This document shows positions 47,042-60,368 of a DNA stretch of 64,000 nucleotides, in pieces. Both the position numbers and the translations under genes were made by a program. The stretch covers positions 8,369,374 to 8,433,373 of the forward strand of contig NC_092014.1 in NCBI RefSeq assembly GCF_042242105.1, in the 5' to 3' direction. Source of the DNA: Pempheris klunzingeri (taxonomy: Eukaryota; Chordata; Actinopteri; Acropomatiformes; Pempheridae). Positions within the stretch are counted from its first letter, which is position 1. Each line of letters opens with the position of its first letter. Under the pieces are notes generated by a model. The model saw nothing but the letters and a program-made list of their open reading frames with translations. It did not search any database and was not told the DNA's origin.

Positions 47042-50000
47042 ATGGCGGACTCGGTGTCGTCAGGTCTGGGAGAGGAGAAAGAGAAGGAGAAGGAGGACAG
47101 GGAGAGGGACAGAAAGGCTGCCAAATCAGAGAAGAACAAGGAGAAAGACGGAGTCACGGAGACGCCGAGAGCCAACGATAAAAATGGCGGCAGTAAGAGC
47201 AATAAACGCAACCTGTCAGGTGAGAGCTAGCCTCATTATCAGAGCCCAGTTTGACAGCGCTAACGCTAGCCAGCTGCTGAACTCCTCGTTTTGTTGTTTA
47301 ACATCACCGGCAAACCCGTTTTGGTTTAATACCTGCGCTGCTGCACTGGTTTTGTGGATATATGTGATAGCGACATGGCTTGAGCACGCAGTTACAATTA
47401 CACTCAGCTAAGTCTGTGCAGGTTTGGGCGCAGCTCCGAGTTTCCACTTGATCTATCAGGATATATCGGTAACTAGCGTCATCACCACAGCTACTGCTAG
47501 TTAAAACACTGAGCTCAAGTAAAGTTATGTTGCATGCATTCAAATTATATCTACAGTTAGGAGTCCCGGCTTTTTGCAATACAGCTCAGCTGCATGTAGT
47601 CATGCAGGTTTCTAAATAGGCCGGTTTGCCTCTCTGTCAAATTAAGACGTGGTTTCTTTGCACAGCCGCAGTCAGAAGTGCTGCTCAGTGGGTACACACG
47701 GCCAAAAGTATGTGGACACGGGTACTTTTAGTCTGGGGCTGTTTTTTTTTTTTTTTTTTATAGTTTAGACTAAATTTCTTAGTGTTGATTTACTCCAAAA
47801 AGTTGGGGGGCTTCCGAGAGACTGTGCCCATTGTCACAGCAAACGCTTTTACATGTCACAGTACGGAAAGTACAGGTGTTAGTTATAACATCAAGTGTCC
47901 CCGTAAGCCATGGCAGTGAGCCAGCATGCATAGTACTAAGATCGTGGAAATGAAACGGCTAAATGCACCTCAGGCAAAATAATTGTAATATTTACACCTG
48001 TGTTTTTCCTACTGTGTGTATTGGTGCAGCAGGAGCTGAGATATCCTGACCCCTTTTCTCTACAATGGGTCGAGTTTGAGAGAAAACAGAGAAAATGTCC
48101 ACCACAATATCCTAGAACCCAAGGTGACCGCAACAGCTGTCGTGTTTTGTCTGGCAAATAGTCAAAACCCCCAAAATGTTCAGCAGATATATGAAAAATC
48201 TAAAAGAAATCTGCAAATTTTGACATTTGAGAATCTGGAACAATTTATCTTTTGGAACATTTAGTTGAAAAAGGACTTAGGTTATTAGTCGATTACATAC
48301 ACATATAGAATCCATGAAAAAGCCCCTCCAGAGCCACATAAAAAGCATGATTTAATTATCTTCACAGGCTGAGTACTACTCCCTGTCTAATAAATTGACT
48401 TTGATATATGAAATTGGTGCAGTGCCCGTTTATGGGACGTTTTCTTGCTGCACAATACAATAATGTTTTAAACAATAGTAGTGGGCTTCCAACTTTGTGG
48501 CAACAGTTTGAGGCTGTCTGTTTCCTGTTTCAACCCAACAATACTCTCGTACACAAAACAAATTCCCTAGTTGGTGTGACTGTCCTGCACAGCGTCCCCA
48601 CCTCCACCCGGCCTAAACATGAAGCAGGCTGCTAGAAATCTTGGCTTTATATTTGATGCTAATCTTTGTTTCAATGCTCAAGTGAAGAATGTTGTTCAGT
48701 CACATGTCTTTCAGCTCAAACAAATCTCTAAAATCAGATCGTTTTGGTCTCCTTCTGATGTACATAAGGTTTTACACGCTTTCATTTTTTTCTCACCTGG
48801 ACTGGTCTGTAATGCGCTTTATCTCTGTATCAGTCGGTGCTCAGTCCACAGACTCCAGCTGGTGCAGAACGGTGAGATAAATGTGAACACGTGACTCCTG
48901 ACTGTGTGAGCTGACTCACAAAATGGTTGAAAAATGGTTGACACACTTAACCATAAAGGCAAATAAAATCAGAACAGAATGACAGGACAGAATGAGACAA
49001 CAGAAAAGGAATAAAATACCAACAGTGAACAATGACCATGATAATGAAATAGATAGATAATAGAATAGAAGACGTGTTGGAAATAAAACATTGAAAAGAG
49101 TATTGGTAGCATTAATAGAAACACTTATAAAAGATAAGATTAAAGTAGTGATTTAAAAGATGCCACTGATTCTGCAGCCTCATATTCTCTCAGTGGAGAG
49201 AGTTTTCTTATGAGATGTCCAACAATCACCTCTGGGCGTCACACTTGGTTTGTCCACATGTTTGGCTGTATAGTGAAGGTATTTCTTGTCATGATGCAAA
49301 TTATAAAATACATGGTTTATTATAAGCTAAGGCCTCACCTTTGTTTGCAATAAAAATACAGACACCTGCTGTTAACCTGTAAATGAAACAGTCGAAGCTT
49401 TCTAGGTTGGCAGTTACTTTTATTGTGTGTGCGTGTGTGTGTGTGTGTGTGTGTGAGGTCTTTTGTGTAGTCAGCATGTTCAATGTTCAATGTCTCTGTC
49501 TGTGTCTGGCTCTAGACCTGTCTCTGGTCCGATTTATAACCACGGAGCTCACCAGAGGCTACTTCCTGGAACACAATGAGGCCAAATACACAGAGCGCAG
49601 AGAGAGGGTCTACACCTGCCTCCGCATCCCCAAGGAGCTCGAGAAGGTAAACACACAAACTGTTCACTGAGGGAAACGTCTTAAAAGTTACAAGTAAATA
49701 AATGTGCTCTCCCTCTCCGTGTCTTTCTCTCTTTAGTTGATGACATTCGGCTTCTTCCTCTGTCTGGATGCCTTTCTCTATGTGTTCACCCTGCTGCCCC
49801 TCAGAGTGATTCTGGCCCTTTTACGGCTCATCACGTTGCCTTGCTGTGGCCTCAGGTAAAGTATACACTTTGATATGAGGGAACAAATTTGAATCAATCT
49901 TTGGCCACATTAATGATTAACTAATGTCAAATAACAATTATTTTCAGTCAATCAGTTATTCTGCCCACTTTTTTCACAAATTGTTTAGTCTATAAAATGT

Positions 50001-53000
50001 CAGAAAATATTGAAAAATGCTCATCACAATCTCTTAGAGCCTAAGGTGACGTTTTGTCTGACCAGCAGTACAAAGATATTTGTTTTACTGTAATGTAAGA
50101 CAAGGAAACCAAGCAAATCCTCACATGTGATCAACTGTTGGACATTTTGTCAACTACAGAAAATGTCTAATTCTCTGGTTTTCACCTATTCAGATGTGAT
50201 GATTTGCTTCTTTTTCCCTATTTTTACACTGTAAATAGTCTAGAGTGACATTGGACAGAGACGGTGAATAAACAATAAAGGTCACAGGACTGTGGCGTGT
50301 GCTGCAACCACTCGGCTACCAAGGCGCTCCCTAATATCAAAATCTAATATCAGGTTTTAGACTGTTTGCTACATTGTGCTGTGAATAATTTAGATTCTCT
50401 TTCTATTGTCACACATTTTACAGACATCAGTTAATTTAATGCAAAAAAAATTCAAGAAGTTGGTTATTGACTAAGACACAGATTTAGTAAATGTCCTGAC
50501 ATGGCAACATTGTTCATGACCTCTAGAGGGCAGTAGAGCACTTTTGATTATTACACTGTTCTTTCTGCTTCTCTGTTTGCATTTCTTTTCTAGTGGCTTT
50601 CTACTGTGAACATTTCTTCTATGTGTAATTTGTGTGTGTGTGTGTTTCAGTGGCTCCCGTCTACTCCAGCCAGCCCAGGTGTGTGATGTGCTGAAAGGCT
50701 TTATTATGGTGCTGTGTTACTCTATGATGAGCTACGTGGATTACTCCATGATGTACCACCTGATCAGGGGGCAGTCTGTCATCAAACTATACATCATATA
50801 CAACATGTTAGAGGTACACCCAGATAACTCCTCCTAATGTCTCTAACTCTCATTGTACTGTACAGTCACACACCCACTCATCTGCTCTCTTGTCTCCTCT
50901 CGCTCTGCCCCTGTTGTGTTGTCAGGTGGCGGACCGCCTGTTCTCGTCATTTGGCCAGGACATCTTGGACGCTCTGTACTGGACTGCCACAGAACCCAAG
51001 GAGAAGAAGAGGGCGCACATAGGCGTGATTCCTCACTTCCTCATGGCTGTGCTCTATGTCTGTATCCTCACTGAGAAGGACCAGTGGTCATAGTTACCAG
51101 CCGGTGTAGCTTGTTGCTTCTGCACGAGTCGACAAAAAGGGGAAAAAACAACACACCTTTTAGATGTGAGACAGTTAGTCAATAAGTCAAATGACAGGAA
51201 ACAAATCCGCAACAATAACAGACAAAAATAATGGAAGTTTGTTAACAGAAAAAAAGTACAGAATATGACTCTACAAGGTAATCTGATGCAAATATAAAAA
51301 TTTTGGCAATTTTTGACTCATGACATGTAGTAGTGAATCAGATTTGTCCCTTAATTGTCAAAATTATTATGCAGCATCATATTGGTCACATATTGGTTAG
51401 TGTACGTTTCTTACAACTGGCAGATTATCTTCTTAGTGTAGTTGAAAGAAATGAAAATGTCTGTAATCCAAGAATGATGCGTGGATTTAATTTGGTTTAA
51501 GCAAGTGTCTTCTTACAGCTACATGAATATATTTGGGTTTTGGAGTGTTTGTCAGACAAAAACGGCAATTTGAAAATGTCAACTTGGGCATTTTCCTCTT
51601 TTTTGACATTTCATAGACATACATTTAATACATTTAAAATAAATGATTAAAACAATCAGCAGAGGAATAGATAATGAAATATTTAATGGTTAAAGCCTTA
51701 CACAGTTTTACTTCAGACTTGCAGAAACGTACATCAGAGTTAACAGACAATGTGATATTCTTTACTGTAGTGCTAAGTGTAATATTTTCCTCAGCATGTT
51801 TGTGTCTAGTTCTCCATGCCATCCTCATCATGGTTCAGGCCACCACGCTCAACGTGGCCTTCAACTCCCACAACAAGTCTCTGCTCACCATCATGATGTC
51901 AAACAACGTGAGTATAATCCACACAGATACATTTCAATCAATTAAAAGTGCACACAGCGCAGGTTCAGCCATGATATTTTGGTGTGTTTTTTATTTTCCA
52001 GTTTGTAGAGATCAAAGGAAGCGTGTTCAAGAAGTTTGAAAAGAACAACCTTTTCCAGATGTCAAACAGCGGTAAGTGGTGAACAGTCGAACACGCGCCA
52101 CCAAAACAGCGGTCTGTGGACAATTTGTTACTCTGCCTTTGAACTTGGTGATTTTGTACAAGGTAAATTTATGGAATCGAGCTCAGCCGCAGTGAGTACA
52201 AAGTAGGTTAATCCAGGATTGATTTGTTTGTTTCCCACAGACATAAAAGAGAGGTTCACCAACTACATCCTCCTGCTCATCGTCTGTCTGAGAAACATGG
52301 AGCAGTTCTCGTGGAACCCTGGTAACTAACGCAGAGCTGCACAGACAGCGTAACATTGCTGGCATTTATCCAGCTGGTTTATCTGTATGATAGTTTGAAG
52401 TCAGATCACATTGCTCCCATCAGGTCCTTCCTCCGGCCGTCTCAGTGCCGCTCGGCAGTGAACTGTCTCTGACTTTTATGACTAATATTATGCTGAACTT
52501 CATTGACACAGATTGATCAGTTTTTGATGTGTTTGTCTTTAGACCACTTGTGGGTGCTGTTTCCTGATGTAGTCATGGTGATAGCCTCAGAGGTTGCTGT
52601 GGACGTCGTCAAGCATGCCTTCATCACCAAATTCAATGACATCAGTGCTGATGTGAGTCCCTCTTGCATACAGTCCTCTCACAGTTTATCCATCCGGTTA
52701 CGGTGCAGACAGTGTTTTGACATACTGCATGTTGTCAGATGTTTTAAAGACTGACTGGCCACAAAGAGCACTTTTTTTTTTTTTATTTTACAGGCTTTTA
52801 GTCATCACATTATTATTTTCAGAATAAGTTGAGACATATTCAGAAATGCCATCAGTGTGCACTTGAGTTGTGCTACACAAATAAACTAATTTTATGCAGT
52901 TGAGAATTGTTGACACTTGTAGTAATATCTGTATATGAATGGACAGAGGAGATTATTAGTACCATGTTGATGGCACATTCTAAGCCTTAGTACTGTCAAA

Positions 53001-55632
53001 AGAATATATGGATAGTGCATCAATCCTTATTCTTTGTCTTACCTCTGATTTGGGGATAATCATGCTTTAAATTTCCAAATTACAGTTCCCATAATGCTTT
53101 GGATGATGTAAACAGGATTCAGTTAGTCAGCTGTGGGCTACAACAGGAGCCACATTTCTTTTTTTTCTCTTTTCTTTGATACTGAAAAAAGTTCAGCAGT
53201 TACAAGGAGCATCTCTTTGCTTACATTTCTAATTGCTCTCTCACACACCCACACATTCACTCCAGACACACTGTAGTATCAGAGGGAGGCTCAGCCAGCT
53301 GAGCCGTTTTCTCTTGTTTCATCATGACTTTTTTTTGGCTTCCCACCTCCTCCCCTCTTCCTCTTTGATTTGCTTCAGGAGTTGTAGGTTTGGTTATGTA
53401 ACAGAAACCAGCTCCACAGGAAGGGATTAACCCCTTTATCTCCAAACTGTCAAATCTAATCAAACAAACCTCTTTCATGTGTTGTTAGACTTTAAGCTTG
53501 TGGACCCATGCCTGTCTACATTTAATCGCATTCAATTTATTTTATTTTAAAATGTATTCATTAGAATTAAATTTGTCTCATCTCCTGGTACTACTCATAC
53601 TGTACCTGTGCTCTAACGGCAGCGATTGTTTGGAAAGTAAACAAGTTAACATTTCTCACCATTTATCATCTTTATAACTCTGATGTCCTCTGCTTGATCC
53701 CATCTTGATATTTGGATGTCTATTCTTAGGACGACTAATGTTGTGTTACACTGTCATTTTCCAGGTATACGGCGAATACAGAGCCAGCCTTGCATTTGAC
53801 CTTGTCAGCAGTCGACAGAAAAATGTGAGTGAAATAAAGGACACATTTACAGTATATTGTCTCAGTATATATGGTTACACTGCCCACCCCCACTTTGAAC
53901 TGGAGTTTGTCCATCATGTTATTATGTATTCTGCAAATGCCTTTCATTACTAATCACAGCATTTGGCTGAATGTGGAACAGAGGCTGATATTTAAAATAT
54001 GTCGTCTAGAAGAAATGTCCTCTAATCTTTCCTGATGTTTAGATGAAATTATTTTACGTAACAACTAATTTATTGGTTAAAGAATAATGTTGTTTATTGT
54101 TGAATTATGAGAAAATGTCTTAAATGTGTCCCCAGGCTTACACAGACTACAGCGACTCAGTATCCAGAAGAATGGGCTTCATCCCTCTTCCGTTAGCTCT
54201 GTTGGTCAGTCACTTTTTATCATCATCATCATTTATACTGATATTGTGTGTGTTATAATGCTGACTATAAACACACTTTGCATCTGATGATGGGTTTCTG
54301 TTTTCAGTTGATCAGAGTGGTGACCAGCTCTGTGAAGATCCAGGGTTCGCTCTCCTTTATGTGTGTTCTGCTGTTTTACCTGGGGTAAATGTCCCGTGGT
54401 CTCTCCCATCTTTTGAACACATATTTTCAGTGTTAGTCGTCGTGTTTCTTAATATTTTGTTTGTGTTTATGAGCAGGATGATCACTCTGAAGGTGCTCAA
54501 CAGTATCGTTCTGCTGGGGACGTCTTGTGTGTTCGTCAAAGAGGCCAACATGGAGGAGAAACTCTTCGACCCTCCTCCCTCCGCTGTCTCAAGCCGTGTA
54601 AACTCCAGAGCTCACCGTACCAAACACGTTCACACTGCGCCACAGCAAGGTAGCAATCGGCTAATCTATCTCTCACTCACTGTCGCTGTGCAAAATTTAC
54701 CCCTCTTAGTAAAGTCTTCTCTCAGACTTCTCATTCCCTGCCAGCAGCTATTCATTGTGCCAGCTGAAATGATAACTGTTACTCAGGGATTTTGTCATAT
54801 TTGTGTTTTTGTCTTTTATGTGCATGTTTTCCATGGATCGCCCCTTTTGGGACTAATTAAGTATTTTTTAATCGAATTGATGAAGAGAAAACAAAAAGTC
54901 TGACTGTTATTTCAAACATACTCCTGTTTTACTGTTTATAATTCATGTTTGTTTGTATTTTAAACAGTTTGTTTTAAATTGTAGCATTACAAGAAAAAGG
55001 GCTTTTAGGTTGAGAACTAACCGACGTGTTGAGCAAGTGCTGTGTAGGTGGAGTGTGAACCTCCCCAAATTTAGCAGGACGACACCGTGTGAATAAAGCT
55101 TTTTTTAACCCGTAGTCCCACAAACTAATTTAATTAGTTAGTGATGTGCCTCTTGGCCTTGGAAGTAATGCTCTGTTGCTGCCTACCAAACTATTTAAAG
55201 GCTCAGTGTCACTCTTACAGCTCAGCCCCATGCTCACTGCTCCAGCATGCAGAGAAATTCAAAGCTACAGTTGCCAAGCTGTGATTGGACAATTGCTCCC
55301 TGCTGGAGGGTTTGTAAACACTCAGGTGTGCGTGCGTGCGTTTGTCCAGCTGTTTCTGATAAACTCTCTCTCAAACAGAACCCACAACCGACAAAGGAGG
55401 CATATCACTGGTACTGGAAAATCCTCAGCCCGTCAACACAGCAGAGAGCACCGCTCCCACACTTCCCAAGAGCGACTCGGACACATTCCTGACCACGCCG
55501 GACGAAGACGATGATGATAAGATCATCAACGCCAACACGGGACTGGAAGGGGACGGACTTGAGCACAGAACGCCGAAGAAAGACTTGCTGGAAATAGACC
55601 GCTTCACCATCTGTGGCAACCGAATAGACTGA
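47042..55632 (+). CDS. tapt1: Transmembrane anterior posterior transformation protein 1
   Basis: Multi-pass membrane protein of the TAPT1/CMV-receptor domain family, linked to axial skeletal patterning, ciliary and Golgi function. Fourteen coding exons: 47042-47219, 49516-49646, 49737-49855, 50651-50813, 50926-51061, 51810-51907, 52002-52071, 52241-52321, 52543-52652, 53765-53824, 54136-54204, 54308-54384, 54477-54649, 55379-55632; 1719 nt, 572 residues (human about 567), all phases consistent, GT-AG. Residues 1-59 are highly charged (Lys/Glu/Arg). The conserved core begins LSLVRFITTELTRGYFLEHN; hydrophobic segments include residues 104-142 and about 365-440. Motifs such as FSSFGQDILDALYWT and YRASLAFDLVSSRQKN are typical. 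The C-terminal tail has an acidic PDEDDDD run and ends KKDLLEIDRFTICGNRID. Start ATG sits in the motif GAAGATGGCGG. Confidence 0.97.
47697..48590 (+). mobile_element. Decayed Tc1/mariner element in tapt1 intron 1
   Basis: The left end CGGCCAAAAGTATGTGGACAC, then AGTCTGGGGCTGTTTTTTT, matches the start of the relic at 35267. At 48453-48575 the plus strand still encodes a C-terminal piece of Tc1 transposase, readable as LPTLWQQF followed by FLFQPNNTLVHKTNSL, the region before the last catalytic acidic residue. The intervening sequence is largely unrelated or strongly decayed. No matching right terminal repeat is visible before the LINE fragment at 48600. Confidence 0.75.
48600..48890 (+). mobile_element. 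LINE reverse-transcriptase fragment (L2/CR1-like)
   Basis: The plus-strand frame from about 48619 reads ARNLGFIFDANLCFNAQVKN, then HVFQLKQISKIR and HRLQLVQN. This is the conserved C-terminal part of reverse transcriptase of L2/CR1-like fish LINEs (consensus of the type NLGVIFDSDLSF...LQLVQNSAAR). The frame ends shortly after LVQN. It is 5'- and 3'-truncated, about 290 bp, sense to tapt1 in intron 1, and starts right after the Tc1 relic. Confidence 0.8.
50281..50331 (-). mobile_element. SINE-head-like fragment with tRNA A-box
   Basis: On the minus strand the segment GCGCCTTGGTAGCCGAGTGG carries a good RNA polymerase III A box (TAGCCGAGTGG). The expected B box (GGTTCGAATCC) is not present at the usual distance, so this is at most a truncated tRNA-derived SINE head or tRNA pseudogene fragment. 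It lies in the tapt1 intron between 49855 and 50651. Confidence 0.4.
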
Positions 55633-57761
55633 ATGCCAAATGAAACAACCTGTCAGCGTCCTGGCAAAACGGCAAAGTTCAGGGATCAGACACGGGTCAT
55701 GGAGCATGCTCAGACCAGACGTACTTTTGTGCGCCTGACCCCTGGAGTATTTATTTATTTATTACTGACAAAACCAGCCAAGGCATAAAGCTGTTACTAC
55801 GAGCATCAGAGGGCGCTTCAGATGCTTCCATCTGGTCCAGTCGATGCCCCGCGAACCAGGTAGACTCTTGAGGATGGGTTTTGGGTGTCATGGCAACCTG
55901 TCGATGCCTGAAAAACCGGCTTGCACAGCTGGAGCAGAGCACGAAGAAAGAAACATATCTTCACATGTGAAATTGTACAACGTGGGGCGCTGTGTGATCA
56001 TAGGAGCATGACAGCAGGGCTGTGTGGAGTATGTACTGGTGTGTGTGTGTTCAGAAGCACAATCATATGTACAGCGCAGTTGTTTTTTTTAGACGGAACA
56101 AAACGCATCAATTTTTGTACTTTTTTTTTTATTTCAAAAACGTGAAAAATTCAAATATTTGAAATGAAGTTTTTATGAAGAATCTCTGACCTTTTTTCTA
56201 AAAATTGACCGTACCAACTGCAGGACTAAGACTCACAATCACTTTAACACATTTCTGAAATCTCAAAGTCGCTCTGTAGACACACACCATCAAACATTTA
56301 AGGGGTTTAAATTGATTTCCTGATGTCTGTGGCTGTTGAGTGAGTACAGTGTTCAGTCACAGTGGTGACGTTACCCTTTAGACATTAGAGCTTTTAGTAT
56401 CGTGCAATTTGTGTTGATATTGTTACTTTGAAGCACTGGGATAAGATGCTGCCTGATTTTAAAGGCACAAGTATTTATTTTCAAGTGGGCCCCAAGCCAA
56501 ACAAGGTTGGAGGATGTTTCATTGTCACGTTATTTTTCTTGAATATGCTTCATGTATACCAGCATCATTCAAGCATGTAGCCTACAGATAATCATGTCTT
56601 AGTGTAACAACACTGTTCTTGGTCTCATTTTAAACTCATGCTGTGTGATGCTAGTATCAACGCGACATGTTTTCTAATGCTTTACCATTATTCTTACAGT
56701 GGTATGATAAATGATTAAGATTACAGGTATGCAGGTAAAATGTTAAAGGATATCTGAAGGCTGAGACGCGGGCTGCGAGCGTGAATTACCTCTAAATACC
56801 AAGGAGGAGCGTATCTGCACTGTGATCGTGTGAAAGCAGTGAAACAAACACTTTTTTTTTTCCAGAGAGCTGCACAAGAGTAGCAGTCAGGTCTGATCCC
56901 CAAAGGGTGCAAACATTGTTGGATGTGGTCCGCTGCCGGTTTTGATTATTGACAGAAGCTCTTTCCAGATGCTTGTGCACTCAACAGACTTTAGATGCTG
57001 TGAAAGCTGGCGGCGCTGTTTGACAGATGAAGTGGATCTTACTGTTTAACTCTGGTCTTAAGTGCCAGGAGTTGCATGTTTGCGGCTAAAGCTAGGTTCA
57101 ACAAAGGCCCAAGTTTAGCCTCTCATATTAGCACCCCATTTCATTAACTTCAAGCCACAACGCTAAATATTTTTTTCTTTCAGAGAGAGAAATACCCAGC
57201 GATCTTTGAAAAACCCACAAGGTCTTTTAACAACACTTACTGCTGTTCTGAAGATATTTCCGGACTCTTCTAATGAAGTGTTTGCTGCACAATAATACAG
57301 ATTTTAAATGGTTTTCCAAATTGCAACTCTATTTTCTTAATCCAAACAAATTTTACTCAGTTTTAGTACAAGATATACAGTATTTGTCGATATTGATGTT
57401 TGTCTTAAGTTTTTATACAAAAATAATGTTTGTATTTTTTGTCATGCAAAACAAAGGAAGGTAATTGACTTCTGCTGCTTTCTGAGTTGCAACTTGGAAC
57501 GTGTGTTAAATAGGGTGTTGCACGCCGTAGTCTTAATGACATGAGCGTGGGATCAAAAACTCTCGACTGGGAATCCGGCTCACTGTCCATCACTTTATTA
57601 TTATTAAAGTGCTAACTTTATTAGCAACATTTAGACCATCGTGTTTCAGTTTACCGACCCTCTGGGCTTTTCAAAGGCTGCCTGGTGTTAATACATGAGA
57701 GGCTAAGTCCATCCTTATTTTAGGAGGACAGTAAAACAAGTGACTGCAGTCCTGTGATGGA

Positions 57762-57914
<153 letters not shown>

Positions 57915-58051
57915 TGAGAGATAATTTGCAGTGCATGGATTGATCTCACAACTTAAAGACATACTATATGTATGAATTGGAAATTTCCTTTTTTTTTTAT
58001 ATTTCCTGTAAAATCTATCTATGTAAGACATCTCCTACACGGTAGACGGAG

Positions 58052-58057
58052 AATAAA
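58052..58057 (+). terminator. tapt1: Candidate tapt1 poly(A) signal
   Basis: Canonical AATAAA followed within 30 bp by TTTTGTTTTG and GT-rich sequence, a typical arrangement of hexamer and downstream element. An earlier, non-canonical site cannot be excluded. Confidence 0.45.
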
Positions 58058-58108
58058 ACAAGATTTTGTTTTGTAACCCTTTCTGGTGTGATGCGACTGT
58101 CTACACTG

Positions 58109-58110
58109 CT

Positions 58111-58144
<34 letters not shown>

Positions 58145-58170
58145 CGCGTGTGCGTGTGCGTGTGCGAGCG
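58109..58170 (+). repeat. (TG)n followed by (CG/TG)n alternating purine-pyrimidine tract
   Basis: A TG run passes into CGCGCGTGCGCGTGTGCGTG and related alternation, giving about 60 bp of alternating pyrimidine-purine with CpG steps, a strong Z-DNA candidate. It is 200 bp after the (TG)73 array. Confidence 0.9.
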
Positions 58171-58978
58171 AGCACAGGGGAACAGTGGCGGGTGTTTCAC
58201 TGAGAGGAGTCACTGCAGGCTCTGTTCACAGGGCAAACACTGCAGTCCACTGTTCCCCTTGAATGGGCATTTAGAAGGAGGTTGTCTGTCATCACACACA
58301 TTCACAGGAGGACTTTTTTTTTTTTTTTCAGCGTAAATTATCTGCCTCTGGATACATGATTTGTGTTTTCCTCATTACGTCAACGTACATCGCATTTGCA
58401 TTCAGCCGATTTAGTGTCCTGTGTTGTGTAAAGTGACTGTGAGGGAGGATGAAAGAGAGCGCTGACATATCAGAGACTTCAAAGCTATTTTCCAGGACTT
58501 GCACAACTCAACCGGGCAGTGACTGAACTTTGGGTTTTCCCTTTTTTGTACGCAAAGCATCTGTGTTTGCCAAAAGTTTCACCAACCTGATCAACCTCCG
58601 AGCTAAAGGTCGGCGTCGGTGTAGAGTCAACGACCTGCTTCTCATTCACTCAGAGACCCACGGAGGTTGTGTAGTTCGATTCTCTGGTAATCAGACACCG
58701 CAGCACTGGATGTCTGACCTCCAACGCTCAGTAAAAACACCTCAACTCTTAGTGTAGAAACATTAATATATTCAGGCAGCTCACACAGGAAAACAGCTTC
58801 TCAGCGGTGGTACTTTCTCTTATATATTTAACACCAGTCACATATTATCCACCATGGAAACCTTGTGTTGTTTTTTTTTTTCAGTTGCCATGTGTTGAAA
58901 TGCTTGAAATGCCTGTCGGTGGCATTGAGAGTATAAAAGAGGGAATGTAAGCCAAAAGTTTATATAGAAATAACGTTG

Positions 58979-59500
58979 AAGGTTCCATATTATGCTTTTT
59001 TTCAAGTTCATACTTGTATTTGTAGATCCTACTAGAATAGGCTCACATGGTTTAAAGCTCAAAAAACATTTATTTTTGTCATATCAGACATGGCTGCTGC
59101 AGCTGTTTTCAGCCTCTTTCTGCACGCTCCGTTTTAAAAGAAAGGAACAATCTGTGAGTTTTGCTCTCACCTTCAACATCTTCGTGTTAGTAGGAGCTGG
59201 TGTTAGTGAGGAAAAACTAAGGGGGACAGCATGGTGGACCGAGGAGGTCTTTAATGAGCTCGGACAGTCAGCCTGCTGATAGGCCGGATGAGGTCACGTG
59301 ATCAACAGATCCACTTATGACATCATAAGCGGACCAAAATGTAAACGGTGTGTTTTCACACAAATTTACTGAAAAATGGAGCAGGAGAAAAATAGAGAGG
59401 ATGATCTTTTCTCATACAATCTCATTGTTAGGCACACTGGCGACACATTTATGTTGAAAAGAGATTAAAAGGTGAATTCTGCATAATATGGGACCTTTAA
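58979..59500 (+). mobile_element. MITE-like element family 2, copy 2 (both ends present)
   Basis: Left end AAGGTTCCATATTATGC and right end GCATAATATGGGACCTTTAA are inverted repeats of each other. Internal blocks match copy 1 at 41889-42318 in the same orientation (GGCTGCTGCAGCTGTTTTCA, GAGGTCACGTGATCAACAG, TTTTCACACAAATTTACTGA). Length about 520 bp, no coding capacity. The class (hAT or other) cannot be settled because clear target-site duplications are not visible. Confidence 0.85.
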
Positions 59501-59679
59501 ATGTTAAATGAAATGATAAAGTGAGAACAGGCTTATGTTGATGTACACTGATCTAACGTTAACTCTTTATTAACATCTTTACAGAAATGTTTGCTTTTCT
59601 TTTCACACAATCTTCAAAAAACAGTACGAAAGCATTATCAACAAAATGTATTTAAAGCACAGAACATAATCATGGTAAC

Positions 59680-59950
59680 TAGTAGTGGTCATTATGCAGA
59701 ACAGGTGCCTCATGAGTGTTGCATTATTATGTGTAATATCATTGAATTATTACTGACGCATTAATGTGAATGCAGCCATAGATTTTACACTGATTGGACT
59801 GATTTCATATTTGTAAAAGCAGCAGAAAGTAATTACTAAACTGCCAAACAGATGAAGTGGAGTATAAGTTTAAAGATGTAAAAGCTTAAACGTGAAGCAC
59901 AAGTACTTCAAAAATGTATTTAAGTGCAGCTCGTGAGTAAATGTGCTTAG
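59680..59950 (+). repeat. Dispersed teleost repeat family 1, copy D
   Basis: Includes GGTCATTATGCAGAACAGG, TTATTACTGACGCATTAATG and the terminal CGTGAGTAAATGTGCTTAGTTA, the same block order as copies A-C. It lies directly upstream of the prom1 5' region. Confidence 0.65.
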
Positions 59951-60368
59951 TTAGAGACAGAGGGGGGGTGGGGGGGTGGAGGACAGGTGATCGGACCCTG
60001 CGGTGTCGCGCGCCTCAGAGGCGAGCACGAGCGTCCTTAGGTTTTCACGTGCACGCGAGATTAGGCAGGCAGCCGGTGAGAGTGAGCGAGGACACCGAGA
60101 TAAGCGGCACATCCTCGGCCGTCGAAGGTCTCCTCCGGGGAGGATGTCTGTGATGAGTCCGGACCGAGACACCAGGAGCTAACGACCGCGGGAAGTTTAC
60201 GGGAAGTTTTACCTGTTTCTGAGCGGTGGGGAACAGACTGACAGACTGACAGAGAGACAGACAGGTGTCCTTCTCACCTCTCCATCCCCTGCTGGACTCT
60301 ATTTTCTCCTCCACTTCTTCTGTTTTCTTTCTTTTTTTTTTTTGTTCAGAGCTGGACTTTTCTGAGCC
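59951..60368 (+). promoter_or_regulatory. prom1: prom1 5' region: promoter, 5' UTR exon(s) and acceptor
   Basis: GC-rich sequence at about 59.99-60.2 kb probably holds the promoter or first non-coding exon. A very strong polypyrimidine tract and AG at 60325-60349 precede the ATG by 19 nt, so the ATG exon appears to be spliced to an upstream 5' UTR exon. A possible donor is GACAG|GTGTCC at 60264/60265. These are inferences from splice-like motifs. Confidence 0.45.

Noticed and set aside
54361-54903. Plus-strand open frame of 180 codons in tapt1
   Set aside because: It is tapt1 exon 13 with read-through of the flanking introns; splice sites at 54477 and 54649 with consistent phase explain it better.
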